Part shown: positions 1-7,496 of the stretch, piece by piece | How the letters are laid out: the number at the start of each line of letters is the position of its first letter | Position numbering within the stretch: the stretch's first letter is position 1 | NCBI GenBank assembly: GCA_035575515.1 | Contig: DATLXU010000022.1 | Location: forward strand, 1 to 64,000 | Direction of reading: 5' to 3' | Length of the DNA stretch: 64,000 nucleotides | Source: DATLXU01 sp035575515 | GTDB lineage: Bacteria; Acidobacteriota; Blastocatellia; UBA7656 | Translations under genes and position numbers: made by a program | The notes under the pieces: generated by a model | Database searches by the model: none | Told to the model about the DNA's origin: nothing | What the model saw: only the letters and a program-made list of their open reading frames with translations

Positions 1-1
1 T

Positions 2-1465
2 GTGGCTAAAGAGATTGAGCTTGAAGACAAGCTGGAAAACACCGGCGCTCAGATGGTGCGCGAAGTAGCATCAAAGACTTCTGATGTTGCAGGCGACGGC
101 ACGACCACCGCTACGGTGCTCGCGCAGGCTATCTTCCGCGAAGGCGTGAAGACCGTTGCTGCGGGCGCAAATCCGATGGCTTTGAAGCGCGGCATTGACA
201 AGGCAGTTGAGAAAGCTGTCGAAGAGATTCAGCGGCTGTCGAAGCCCGTCAAGGGCGATGCGATTGCGCAGGTCGGCACGATCTCGGCCAACGGCGATAC
301 GACCATAGGCCAACTGATTGCCGAGGCGATGGAGAAGGTCGGCAAGGATGGCGTGATTCAGGTCGAAGAGTCGCGCACGCTTGAGACGAGCCTTGATGTG
401 GTCGAGGGTATGCAGTTTGATCGCGGCTATCTGTCGCCGTACTTTGTGACTGATCCTGAGAGAATGGAGGCCGTTCTTGAAGACGCGCTCATTCTGATTC
501 ACGAGAAGAAGATTTCTTCGATGAAAGACCTGCTGCCGTTGCTCGAGCAGGTTGCGCGTCAGGGACGCCCGCTCGTCATCATAGCAGAAGACGTTGAAGG
601 CGAAGCTCTGGCCACTCTTGTCGTCAACAAGCTGCGCGGCACGCTTCAGGTTTGCGCCGTGAAGGCTCCCGGATTCGGCGACCGACGCAAAGCTATGCTT
701 CAGGACATAGCGATTCTCACCGGCGGCAAGGCAATCACTGAAGATTTGGGAATCAAACTCGAAAGCATCCAGATTCAGGATCTGGGCCGCGCCAAGAAGA
801 TCATCATTGACAAGGACAACACCACGATAGTCGAAGGCGCGGGCAAACCATCGGAGATTGAGGGGCGTGTCAAACAAATTCGCACTCAGATTGAGGAGAC
901 GACTTCGGACTATGACCGCGAGAAGCTACAAGAGCGATTAGCGAAGCTCGTCGGCGGCGTGGCCGTAATTAAAGTCGGCGCTGCGACCGAGACCGAGTTG
1001 AAAGAGAAGAAGGCTCGCGTCGAGGACGCCATGCACGCGACGAAAGCCGCTGTTGAGGAAGGTATCGTTCCGGGCGGCGGCGTTGCGTTCATTCGCGCGC
1101 AGAAAGCGCTCGAGGGCTTCGATCTTGGCAACGACGACGAGAACATCGGGGTGGGCATCGTTCGCCGCGCGCTCGAAGAGCCGCTTCGTCAGATAGTAGC
1201 GAACTCCGGTTTTGAAGGCGCGGTCGTCGTCGAGCGCGTGAAGTCGGACAAGAACGCGAACTTCGGATTCAACGCAGAAACTGAAGAGTACGGCGATATG
1301 TTCAAGATGGGCGTGGTTGACCCGACGAAGGTCACTCGCTCCGCGCTCCAGAACGCGTCATCAATCGCTGGTCTGCTGCTGACGACCGAAGCTCTTGTCT
1401 CTGAGATTCCAGAAGCGGAAAAAGAATCTCCGCAGATGCCGGGCGGCGGAATGGGCGGCTTCTAA
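2..1465 (+). CDS. groEL: Chaperonin GroEL, 5' truncated by the window edge
   Basis: This is the large subunit of the 60 kDa chaperonin, the ATP-driven double ring that folds proteins in the cytoplasm with GroES. The visible 487 codons match GroEL from about residue 55 onward (AKEIELEDK near the start, then the ATP-site motif GDGTTTATVLA). About 55 N-terminal residues and the promoter lie outside the window, so the GTG at base 2 is an internal Val codon and not a start. The C-terminus is a short Gly/Met tail (MPGGGMGGF) instead of the long GGM repeat of many GroELs. A strong hairpin follows the stop, so the transcript ends here. Identity is certain from the sequence; the truncation is only an edge effect. 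Confidence 0.98.
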   Translation: MAKEIELEDKLENTGAQMVREVASKTSDVAGDGTTTATVLAQAIFREGVKTVAAGANPMALKRGIDKAVEKAVEEIQRLSKPVKGDAIAQVGTISANGDTTIGQLIAEAMEKVGKDGVIQVEESRTLETSLDVVEGMQFDRGYLSPYFVTDPERMEAVLEDALILIHEKKISSMKDLLPLLEQVARQGRPLVIIAEDVEGEALATLVVNKLRGTLQVCAVKAPGFGDRRKAMLQDIAILTGGKAITEDLGIKLESIQIQDLGRAKKIIIDKDNTTIVEGAGKPSEIEGRVKQIRTQIEETTSDYDREKLQERLAKLVGGVAVIKVGAATETELKEKKARVEDAMHATKAAVEEGIVPGGGVAFIRAQKALEGFDLGNDDENIGVGIVRRALEEPLRQIVANSGFEGAVVVERVKSDKNANFGFNAETEEYGDMFKMGVVDPTKVTRSALQNASSIAGLLLTTEALVSEIPEAEKESPQMPGGGMGGF

Positions 1466-1496
1466 TCCGTTCCGACAAACGCAGAAACAAAATAGA

Positions 1497-1528
1497 AAAG
1501 GCCGGGCTTCAATTGAAGCCCGGCCTTT
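1497..1528. terminator. Perfect palindrome, bidirectional terminator between groEL and htrA
   Basis: A 32-base perfect inverted repeat with GC-rich arms (core AAAGGCCGGGCTTC and its complement) lies 31 bases after the groEL stop. A-runs on the left and T-runs on the right give it an intrinsic-terminator shape on both strands. It sits between the convergent groEL and htrA genes, so it may serve both. Confidence 0.8.
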
Positions 1529-1608
1529 GACTTTGCAATCAATTGCTGCGCACATCTCTTGTGATGCGCCTTGAGATTGCTCAGGCAAGAATCTGAGCAT
1601 TCTAAACT

Positions 1609-3072
1609 TTATTCAAGCGTGACCGTCACAAAAGTAAGCTGAGAGCCGCGCTCGACTTGAAGCACGACTTCTTTTTCACCCTTGAGCGCGCTCAACGCCT
1701 TCAGAAGATCCTGACGAGTATTGACGGGCGTGCGGTTGATTCGGTGAATCACATCGCGCGGCTGAAGCCCGGCCTCTGCCGCAGGCCCGCTCGGATCAAC
1801 GCTTTGAATCACAACGCCAGAAGATATTCTGAGCTTCATCTGGCGAGCCAACTCTGGCGTAACGTCTGTGATTGAAATGCCCAGCTTGCCGCCATCCTCT
1901 TCCTGCTCTGGATTATCGTTTTGATCTTCGTCGCCGGGTCGCGGCGGGCGCTCGCCAAGCTTGATAGTCGTCGTTTCAGGGCGACCATCGCGCAGGTACT
2001 TGACCTGAACGCTCTTGCCAACAGGCTCGTCGGCAACAAGTTCGGTCAGTTGCTTGGGCGACTTCACAGGCTTGCCGTCAAACTCAACGATGACGTCGCC
2101 GCTGCGAAGACCGGCCTTCGCCGCAGGGCTGTCCTCTTTTGCTATATCCTGAACCAGCGCGCCTTCCGTTTTGTCGTATCCAACCGTTCTGGCGATGGCG
2201 GGCGTCACCGGTCCAAGCAGCACGCCGAGATAACCGCGCGTCACTTTGCCCGTCTTGACGAGTTGCGCGTAAACCTTATTCGCAAGGTTCGACGGGATGG
2301 CAAAGCCTACGCCCGCGCTCGTCCCGGTCTGCGAATAGATCAGCGTGTTGATGCCGACGACCTCGCCCTGCATATTCACAAGCGGACCGCCTGAGTTGCC
2401 GGGATTGATTGCGGCATCCGTCTGGATGAACTCAGTGAATTGACCAGCCCCCACGCCGAGATCGCGGCCTGTAGCCGAAACGATGCCAGCGGTCATCGTC
2501 TGCGAAAGACCGAACGGGCTGCCGAGCGCAATCACCCACTCGCCCTGCTCCAGTTTGCTCGAATCGCCGAGCTTTGCGTAAGGCAATCCCTGCGCGTCAA
2601 TCTTGATGACGGCGAGATCAGTCTCAGGGTCAGTGCCGATGCGCTTAGCCTTAAACTCGCGGCCATCGGCAAGCGTCACGGTAATCTGATCGGCGTCTCC
2701 GGCGACGTGGTTGTTGGTGAGGATGTAACCATCAGGGCTGATAATTACGCCCGAACCCGTGCCTTTCTGCTTGCGCGGCTGATCGGGAAATGGGAAGCCG
2801 GGTATCTGCGGAAAGCCTTCAGGCAAGCGCATCGAAGAAGACCGCTTCGACTTCTCAACCACGTCAATGTTCACAACGGCAGGCTTGACCTGCTTTGCTA
2901 CCTGAATAAAAGTGCGCGATAAATCTGCTGGTGTTGGCAACTGCGACTGCTGAGCTTGAGCAACTTTCTCAAACTCAAACCCAAGCCCCGTCGCGAGCAT
3001 AAAGACAAGCGCGAAGACCAGCGCCCGCAGGCTTGTCATCTTATTCAAACCTTTTCTCAAATTCACATCCAT
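1609..3072 (-). CDS. HtrA/DegP-type periplasmic serine protease with two PDZ domains
   Basis: This is an envelope quality-control protease of family S1C. An N-terminal signal or anchor segment (about residues 12-32) ends near AQAQQ. The trypsin-like domain shows the full catalytic triad: His122 in TNNHV, Asp152 in ETDLAV and Ser227 in PGNSGGPL. Two PDZ domains follow, at about residues 270-360 and 395-485, each with a GL-R-GDVI-type core; substrates are normally bound through these. The start is chosen at 3072 rather than the in-frame ATG at 3087 because GGAGG (3081-3085) overlaps that first ATG and lies eight bases upstream of the second. The length (487 aa) is normal for DegP/DegQ. It is monocistronic and convergent with groEL. 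Which of DegP, DegQ or MucD it corresponds to cannot be decided. Confidence 0.95.
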   Translation of the reverse strand: MDVNLRKGLNKMTSLRALVFALVFMLATGLGFEFEKVAQAQQSQLPTPADLSRTFIQVAKQVKPAVVNIDVVEKSKRSSSMRLPEGFPQIPGFPFPDQPRKQKGTGSGVIISPDGYILTNNHVAGDADQITVTLADGREFKAKRIGTDPETDLAVIKIDAQGLPYAKLGDSSKLEQGEWVIALGSPFGLSQTMTAGIVSATGRDLGVGAGQFTEFIQTDAAINPGNSGGPLVNMQGEVVGINTLIYSQTGTSAGVGFAIPSNLANKVYAQLVKTGKVTRGYLGVLLGPVTPAIARTVGYDKTEGALVQDIAKEDSPAAKAGLRSGDVIVEFDGKPVKSPKQLTELVADEPVGKSVQVKYLRDGRPETTTIKLGERPPRPGDEDQNDNPEQEEDGGKLGISITDVTPELARQMKLRISSGVVIQSVDPSGPAAEAGLQPRDVIHRINRTPVNTRQDLLKALSALKGEKEVVLQVERGSQLTFVTVTLE

Positions 3073-3258
3073 CTTTGGAACCTCCATCAGAACTCTTCAC
3101 GGCAGGCCATTAAACAAACAACGCAATCAATTGCAAAAGCGCGAGCATCTCGACTGGCACTGCTCTATTAATTCTAACACTGTTTATCAATGTCCGCAGT
3201 CCACTAAACGCGGGACTGGCCGGGCGAGTTCGTTTATCTCACCCGGCTTGTTGTTTAA

Positions 3259-3804
3259 TTACTTGGCGCCTTCAACTCGCAGGTTGTTCGTAACCGAAAA
3301 CACGCCCGGAACGCTGCGCGCCGCTATGTAAGCAAGCTGGCTGTCCATCTTGTTCGATACAACGCCTTCGAGCGCCAGGTGGCCGCGATTGACTATGATG
3401 TGAATCGAAGGATTCGCGCCCATCGCGTAGCGGTACAGCGAGCCTGTGCGGAATATCGTTCGATACGCACGCACTCGAATCGAATCGTCAAATGAAGACA
3501 GCGGCAACACCTCTATCTTGTTGATCACTCGCTCGACGCCTTCGATCCTGGCGACACGCCTTTCGGCATCCTTGCGCGTGCTCGGACGCACGACCTGGCC
3601 ATAGAGCGTCACCGTGTTACCGTCTATCTTGTACGCAAGATTGTCGAACACTCCATAGTACGGCAGCGTCACAAGCTCCTTGCGAACCTTTTGCATCATC
3701 CGCAGATCGTCGGCGGCTGCTGCGGCAGGCGACGCAATTGCGAACGATGCGGTAAGCGCGATCGCCGCTGCAAGCGCAATCAATTTAGCTTTGATCGTTT
3801 TCAT
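3259..3804 (-). CDS. Secreted protein with two BON domains
   Basis: A signal peptide (about residues 1-30, ending in an Ala-rich stretch) is followed by two BON (OsmY/nodulation) modules, at roughly residues 35-100 and 108-180. Each has the typical pattern of a Val/Ile-rich strand, a Gly in the turn and an AERRVARIEGV-like helix. BON domains are thought to bind phospholipid or peripheral membrane surfaces, so an envelope-stress role is likely but inferred. Start 3804 is preferred because AGGAGG lies nine bases upstream; in-frame ATGs at 3810 and 3825 fit less well. It lies 40 bases downstream of the marR-type gene on the same strand, so it is probably the target gene of that self-regulated operon. 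Confidence 0.85.
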   Translation of the reverse strand: MKTIKAKLIALAAAIALTASFAIASPAAAAADDLRMMQKVRKELVTLPYYGVFDNLAYKIDGNTVTLYGQVVRPSTRKDAERRVARIEGVERVINKIEVLPLSSFDDSIRVRAYRTIFRTGSLYRYAMGANPSIHIIVNRGHLALEGVVSNKMDSQLAYIAARSVPGVFSVTNNLRVEGAK

Positions 3805-3844
3805 TTTCATTAGCCTCCTTAGCATCTCTACCTTCCCGTGCTGT

Positions 3845-4450
3845 TCAATCCCATTCCATTCTTATCTTTCGATCGGCCTGAACCGGCCTCGCCTGTTCGA
3901 TAGTATTTGATGCCATCGCAGGCTGAACGGCTGTCTTTGACCGAGTAACTTCGCCGTCTTGTTCTTCAGTACGAATCTCAGCGCGCGATTGGCTCTCTTT
4001 CATATCAGACACATATTCTTCGAGAGCCGTTACAACCTTGCTCATCGCCGTTACGACCATCGCTCGATCCGCGTCGCTGAGGCGCAAGAGCGCGCCGGAA
4101 AAAATCCCGTTGCGGCTCTGGCGAAAGTGATCCACGGCCCGCCGCCCTTTGTCCGTCAAAGCTAGCATCACAGAACGACGGTCGCCGTCGGCTACTCGCC
4201 GCTCGATCAATCGCTTGCGCGCCAGACGATCCGTCAACTGGGTGACGGCAGGAGCGGAGATTTCAAGCGCAGATGCCAGATCGCGCGTGCATAGCGCGCC
4301 GCGACGGAGAACCCTCAGAGCTTGAGCTTGCGGCACGGTCAGTTCCAACTCAAGGACGTGTCTCTGGTGATGCTCCAGCATCAGCCTGAATACGGTCTCA
4401 ACAAACCGGTCTAAGACCATCTCCGCTTCCGTAGTCGTCGCTTTTGCCAT
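3845..4450 (-). CDS. MarR-family transcriptional regulator
   Basis: This 201-aa winged-helix regulator has the MarR layout: an N-terminal helix pair, a winged helix with TVPQAQALRVL and ALEISAPAVTQLTDRL (recognition helix), then a wing with the DGDRRSVMLALTDKGR motif typical of the family. MarR proteins act as dimers on palindromes and usually repress their own operon until a phenolic or oxidant ligand binds. The C-terminal 50 residues are a charged, low-complexity extension beyond the usual length of about 145. A sigma70-type promoter and a 33-bp palindrome lie directly upstream. The ribosome site is weak, and the 5' UTR is taken up by the operator. It is cotranscribed with the BON gene. The ligand is unknown. 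Confidence 0.92.
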   Translation of the reverse strand: MAKATTTEAEMVLDRFVETVFRLMLEHHQRHVLELELTVPQAQALRVLRRGALCTRDLASALEISAPAVTQLTDRLARKRLIERRVADGDRRSVMLALTDKGRRAVDHFRQSRNGIFSGALLRLSDADRAMVVTAMSKVVTALEEYVSDMKESQSRAEIRTEEQDGEVTRSKTAVQPAMASNTIEQARPVQADRKIRMEWD

Positions 4451-4459
4451 CGTATTTCC

Positions 4460-4492
4460 ATTAATGTAGATTAATAATTAATCTACATTAAT
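4460..4492. promoter_or_regulatory. 33-bp palindromic operator, probable MarR self-regulation site
   Basis: Two 16-base arms (ATTAATGTAGATTAAT and its exact complement) are separated by one base. Each arm is itself nearly palindromic (TTAAT-GTAG-ATTAA), so two overlapping dimer sites may be present. It lies 10 bases upstream of the marR-type start and directly downstream of the -10 box, covering the expected transcription start, which is the position of a repressor operator. Binding by the MarR protein is inferred from this geometry. Confidence 0.8.
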
Positions 4493-4493
4493 C

Positions 4494-4523
4494 ATTATAG
4501 AGCTTGATACTTTTGGCAGTCAA
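4494..4523 (-). promoter_or_regulatory. Sigma70-type promoter of the MarR-BON operon
   Basis: On the minus strand, TTGACT and a perfect TATAAT are separated by 18 bases. The predicted start is near 4487, inside the palindromic operator. Confidence 0.75.
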
Positions 4524-4560
4524 GAAGGACAGCTAGAAAAATCAGCATTTTACAAGTAGT

Positions 4561-5172
4561 TTAGCTGAAAGGCTCATTGTCAGGCGGGGTAGCGTCTTTG
4601 GAGCCAAGGATATGTTTCAGCGTCAGTATGCGGTCGCGTTCGGCTACGAGTTGAATCAATGAGTTTTCGAGCTGCACGCGCTCTTGGCGGGAATGCTCGG
4701 TTTGACCGCGACCCGCAAACCGGCGGCGCATTCGCAATATTCCTAGAAGAATGACGACCGCAAGCGCCAGATAAAAAGACCAGTGCCCGATATAGTTTTG
4801 GCCCAGCAGCATGAAAGCGATAAAGACCATTATCGCAAGCATGAACAGACCGAAAAAAGCGCATCCCAACTGCAACGGACGGCTCTGTTCCCTGCTCCTG
4901 AGAGCCTCTATCTCGTCGCTCATCTCCGCAATTAACTCTTCTAATTCGGCGAGCCGCGCGTCAATTATGGCAAGGTTGCCCGCGCCATTCTGTTCTGTGG
5001 CATCTACTGATTGCTGGCTCGATTTTGGATTAATCGCCAAGAGATTGATTGCGCCTTTGTGCTCGCGCACCCGAAAGGCCGAGCCGCAGCTTGCGCAGAT
5101 GACGTTGTCGAAGTCTCGCGGGAATTCCAGCGGCTGCCGGCACTGCGGGCAGTTCGTCTTGATTATATCCAT
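4561..5172 (-). CDS. Zinc-ribbon membrane protein of unknown function
   Basis: The function is not recognised. The N-terminus has two CxxC pairs (Cys8/11 and Cys26/29), a small zinc ribbon of the rubredoxin-like type. A short acidic coiled coil (about residues 72-97) is followed by two membrane helices (about 102-124 and 131-148), an Arg-rich cytoplasmic turn (RMRRRF) and a second helical segment of about 40 residues that may form another coiled coil. The layout suggests a cytoplasmic zinc ribbon tethered to the membrane. It is transcribed on the minus strand, upstream of and in line with the MarR operon but separated from it by that operon's own promoter. The reading frame is clean and codon use matches the neighbours, so the gene is very likely real. 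Confidence 0.75.
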   Translation of the reverse strand: MDIIKTNCPQCRQPLEFPRDFDNVICASCGSAFRVREHKGAINLLAINPKSSQQSVDATEQNGAGNLAIIDARLAELEELIAEMSDEIEALRSREQSRPLQLGCAFFGLFMLAIMVFIAFMLLGQNYIGHWSFYLALAVVILLGILRMRRRFAGRGQTEHSRQERVQLENSLIQLVAERDRILTLKHILGSKDATPPDNEPFS

Positions 5173-5273
5173 AGGCTCCGCTCAGAACTATATCATTGCA
5201 AACTCAAATTCTCATCAACCGCAAAGCGTGTGATGAACAGGCCAGACGCACCCGCGCGCTTAATCTACATAAC

Positions 5274-5302
5274 TTTCCATGTCCTGAGCGTTGATGTATA
5301 GT
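5274..5302 (+). promoter_or_regulatory. Possible sigma70 promoter of glyS
   Basis: TTTCCA and TATAGT are 17 bases apart, about 50 bases upstream of the glyS start. The -35 box is only a partial match, so this is a modest prediction. Confidence 0.4.
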
Positions 5303-5354
5303 TGCTGATTCAACCTGAAGAAGTTTTTCAGACCATTAAAGGATCGAAAGAGCA

Positions 5355-6755
5355 ATGGTGGACATAGAAACAATCGCGTCGCTTGCGAAGCGGCGCGGAT
5401 TCGCATTTCAGTCGAGCGAGATTTATGGCGGCCTTGGCTCGGTCTGGGACTACGGCCCGCTCGGAGTCGAGCTGAAAAATAACATCAAGCGCGCATGGTG
5501 GCGCGCAGTCGTCTATGAGCGCGACGACATGGTCGGACTCGACGCGGGAATCTTGATGAACCGGCTCGTGTGGAAATACTCAGGCCACGAAGCGACATTT
5601 TCGGACCCGCTAGTTGATTGCCGCAGATGCAAATCCCGGCTGCGCGCAGACAAGCTCGAAGACGGCAAATGCCCCGTGTGCGGCTCGACGGATTTGACCG
5701 AGCCGCGTCAGTTCAACCTGATGTTTCGCACTACGGTCGGTCCCGTCGAAGACGAATCGGGGCTGACTTATCTCAGACCTGAAACCGCGCAGGGCATATT
5801 CGTCAATTTCAAAAACGTGCTCGATTCGACGAATCGCAAATTGCCTTTCGGCATCGCGCAAATCGGCAAGGCGTTTCGCAACGAGATAACACCGGGCAAC
5901 TTCATCTTTCGCACTCGCGAGTTCGAGCAGATGGAGATTGAGTACTTCGTCAAGCCGCCTGAGATAGTAAAGCCGGGCGAGATGACCGACGAGGACTGGC
6001 ACGAGCGATGGATCGAAGACCGCTTCAACTGGTATCTGTCACTGGGAATGCGCCGCGAGAATCTGCGCAAGTACGAGCAGCCGCGCGAGGAGCTTGCTCA
6101 TTATGCGAAGCGCACAGTTGATCTTCAATATCGCTTCTTCCCTGAGCGCGAAGGCGATGAAAAGCAGTGGGACGAGCTTGAGGGAATCGCTAACCGCACG
6201 GACTTCGATTTGAAAGCGCATTCAAAAAAACCCGTGGATGCGGAAGGCAAACGACTAAATTCCGATTCGATTGCTGACCTGACTTACTTCGACCACGAGA
6301 CGAACAAGCACGTCTTTCCGTATGTCATCGAGCCGTCGGCTGGAGTTGACCGCTCGGTGCTTGCCTTTATGATGGACGCCTATTACGAGGAAGAAGTGCG
6401 CGGCGAAAAGCGCGTCGTGCTGAAGCTCCATCCGCAGCTTGCGCCGATCAAAGTTGCGGTGCTACCGCTCGCGAAAAACAAGGAAGCGATTGTGAGTCTC
6501 GCCAAAGAGATTAAATCGCGGTTGCAGAGGCGAGGCACGATTCGCGCCGTCTATGACGACACGGCAGGCATTGGCAAGCTCTATCGCCGCCAAGACGAAG
6601 TGGGAACTCCTTATTGCATCACGGTTGATCATCAGTCGCTCGAAGACGGTCAGGTAACGATACGCGACCGCGACACGATGGAGCAGGAGCGCGTCCCAAT
6701 TGATGAGATTGAAAGAATCGTTGGCGAGAAACTCGGCCTGGCAGGCGGCTTATGA
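5355..6755 (+). CDS. glyS: Glycyl-tRNA synthetase, single-chain (alpha2) type
   Basis: This class II enzyme attaches glycine to tRNA-Gly. The 466-aa protein is the dimeric GlyQS form rather than the alpha2beta2 form. Signs are the N-terminal GFAFQSSEIYGG and WDYGPLG motifs, a Cys4 zinc site (CRRC and CPVC) in the insertion after motif 1, motif 2 (FRNE, then FRTREFEQMEIE), motif 3 (GVDRSVLAF) and a C-terminal anticodon-binding domain (about 365-460; LAPIKVAVLPL). AAAGGA precedes the ATG by 12 bases. The stop overlaps the start of a 38-codon ORF that leads into the cytochrome gene, suggesting cotranscription. Confidence 0.97.
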   Translation: MVDIETIASLAKRRGFAFQSSEIYGGLGSVWDYGPLGVELKNNIKRAWWRAVVYERDDMVGLDAGILMNRLVWKYSGHEATFSDPLVDCRRCKSRLRADKLEDGKCPVCGSTDLTEPRQFNLMFRTTVGPVEDESGLTYLRPETAQGIFVNFKNVLDSTNRKLPFGIAQIGKAFRNEITPGNFIFRTREFEQMEIEYFVKPPEIVKPGEMTDEDWHERWIEDRFNWYLSLGMRRENLRKYEQPREELAHYAKRTVDLQYRFFPEREGDEKQWDELEGIANRTDFDLKAHSKKPVDAEGKRLNSDSIADLTYFDHETNKHVFPYVIEPSAGVDRSVLAFMMDAYYEEEVRGEKRVVLKLHPQLAPIKVAVLPLAKNKEAIVSLAKEIKSRLQRRGTIRAVYDDTAGIGKLYRRQDEVGTPYCITVDHQSLEDGQVTIRDRDTMEQERVPIDEIERIVGEKLGLAGGL

Positions 6756-6868
6756 CTCGCCGCCCGCATTCAGGCAACCTGTCTCAAGCGTTTGAGCAAA
6801 TCAAAATCTTGCGCGCTAAGACGCGCCACAAATTGGCTGAACATATCGAAAGGAGATTGAGTGAATGA
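6752..6868 (+). CDS. Possible 38-aa small protein coupled to glyS and the cytochrome gene
   Basis: This short reading frame fills the whole gap between glyS and the cytochrome gene. Its ATG overlaps the glyS stop (ATGA), and its own TGA overlaps the cytochrome start (ATGA). AGGCGG lies a few bases upstream of its ATG. The product is basic and mostly helical (FEQIKILRAK, then HKLAEHIERRLSE), with no membrane segment. Start-stop overlaps at both ends are typical of translational coupling. The frame might instead be only a device to carry ribosomes across the gap. The coding evidence is positional; no homolog is known to me. Confidence 0.4.
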   Translation: MTRRPHSGNLSQAFEQIKILRAKTRHKLAEHIERRLSE

Positions 6869-7344
6869 AGGCACTGAAAATAGGAGTGGTGATTTCATTG
6901 GCAGTTCTTTTCTATGTTGCTTGCAGCACCCCTGAGACTACGAACGGCAACAAAACAACCGTGACTTCAAATGCGAATAGCGCGTCGGTAGCTCCAGCAA
7001 CGCCGAGCGCAAATTTGAACGCGGGGGCGCAAATGCCATCAGGCCCGTCGAATGCGAATTTAGGAGCAACGACGATGCCCCCATCGGGAGCGAATTTGCA
7101 GGCCGCCGCAGCCTTGTACACTGAAAATAAATGTGTAAGTTGTCACGGCGCAGACGGCAAGGGAAATCCAAAGATTCCGAAGGTTCCCGACTTTACGAAT
7201 GCAGAGTGGCAGAAGAAGACCACTGATGCCGAGATGATCGAAACCATCAAGAACGGCAAAAAGCCTATGCCCGCTTTCAAAGACAAGCTAAACGACGATC
7301 AGATCAAATCGCTAGTGGCTTACGTCCGCTCGTTTGCGAAATGA
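6865..7344 (+). CDS. Lipoprotein c-type cytochrome, single haem
   Basis: This is an extracytoplasmic electron carrier. A lipobox (FYVAC, lipidated Cys20) follows a short signal peptide. Residues 21-78 are an Asn/Ala/Pro-rich flexible linker. The class I cytochrome c domain covers about residues 78-158, with haem motif CVSCH at 90-94 and a likely axial Met135 in KKPMPAF. It ends in DQIKSLVAYVRSF, the usual C-terminal helix. AAAGGAG lies a few bases upstream. The redox partner is not evident from the neighbours, since glyS and cca are unrelated. Secretion and haem attachment are assumed from the motifs. Confidence 0.9.
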   Translation: MKALKIGVVISLAVLFYVACSTPETTNGNKTTVTSNANSASVAPATPSANLNAGAQMPSGPSNANLGATTMPPSGANLQAAAALYTENKCVSCHGADGKGNPKIPKVPDFTNAEWQKKTTDAEMIETIKNGKKPMPAFKDKLNDDQIKSLVAYVRSFAK

Positions 7345-7350
7345 ATACCT

Positions 7351-7448
7351 GTCCCTAGTCCTTTGTCATTGATCCTTTGTGCCTGATGCGATTGCGTTGC
7401 TCGTTGCCTATCGCTAAAACAAATGACAAGTGACAAAGGACTGGGGAC
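7351..7448. repeat. Heptad inverted repeat R1 (TCCTTTG type)
   Basis: Two 30-base arms (7351-7380 and 7419-7448) are inverted copies, 25 of 30 bases matching, around a 38-base spacer. Each arm reads as degenerate 7-base units: TCCTTTG, TCATTGA on the left and ACAAATG, ACAAGTG, ACAAAGG on the right. It fills the gap between the cytochrome gene and cca. No T-run follows, so it is not a classical terminator. The same unit family recurs at R10 (34651). Confidence 0.85.
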
Positions 7449-7496
7449 AACCATCGCCACTTTCCCGCCGCAAGCGTTAAGGCTATTCTTGTCTCG

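Noticed and set aside
71..877. 268-codon minus-strand frame opposite groEL
   Set aside because: It is a shadow of the GC-biased groEL codon pattern; the plus-strand GroEL match is certain.
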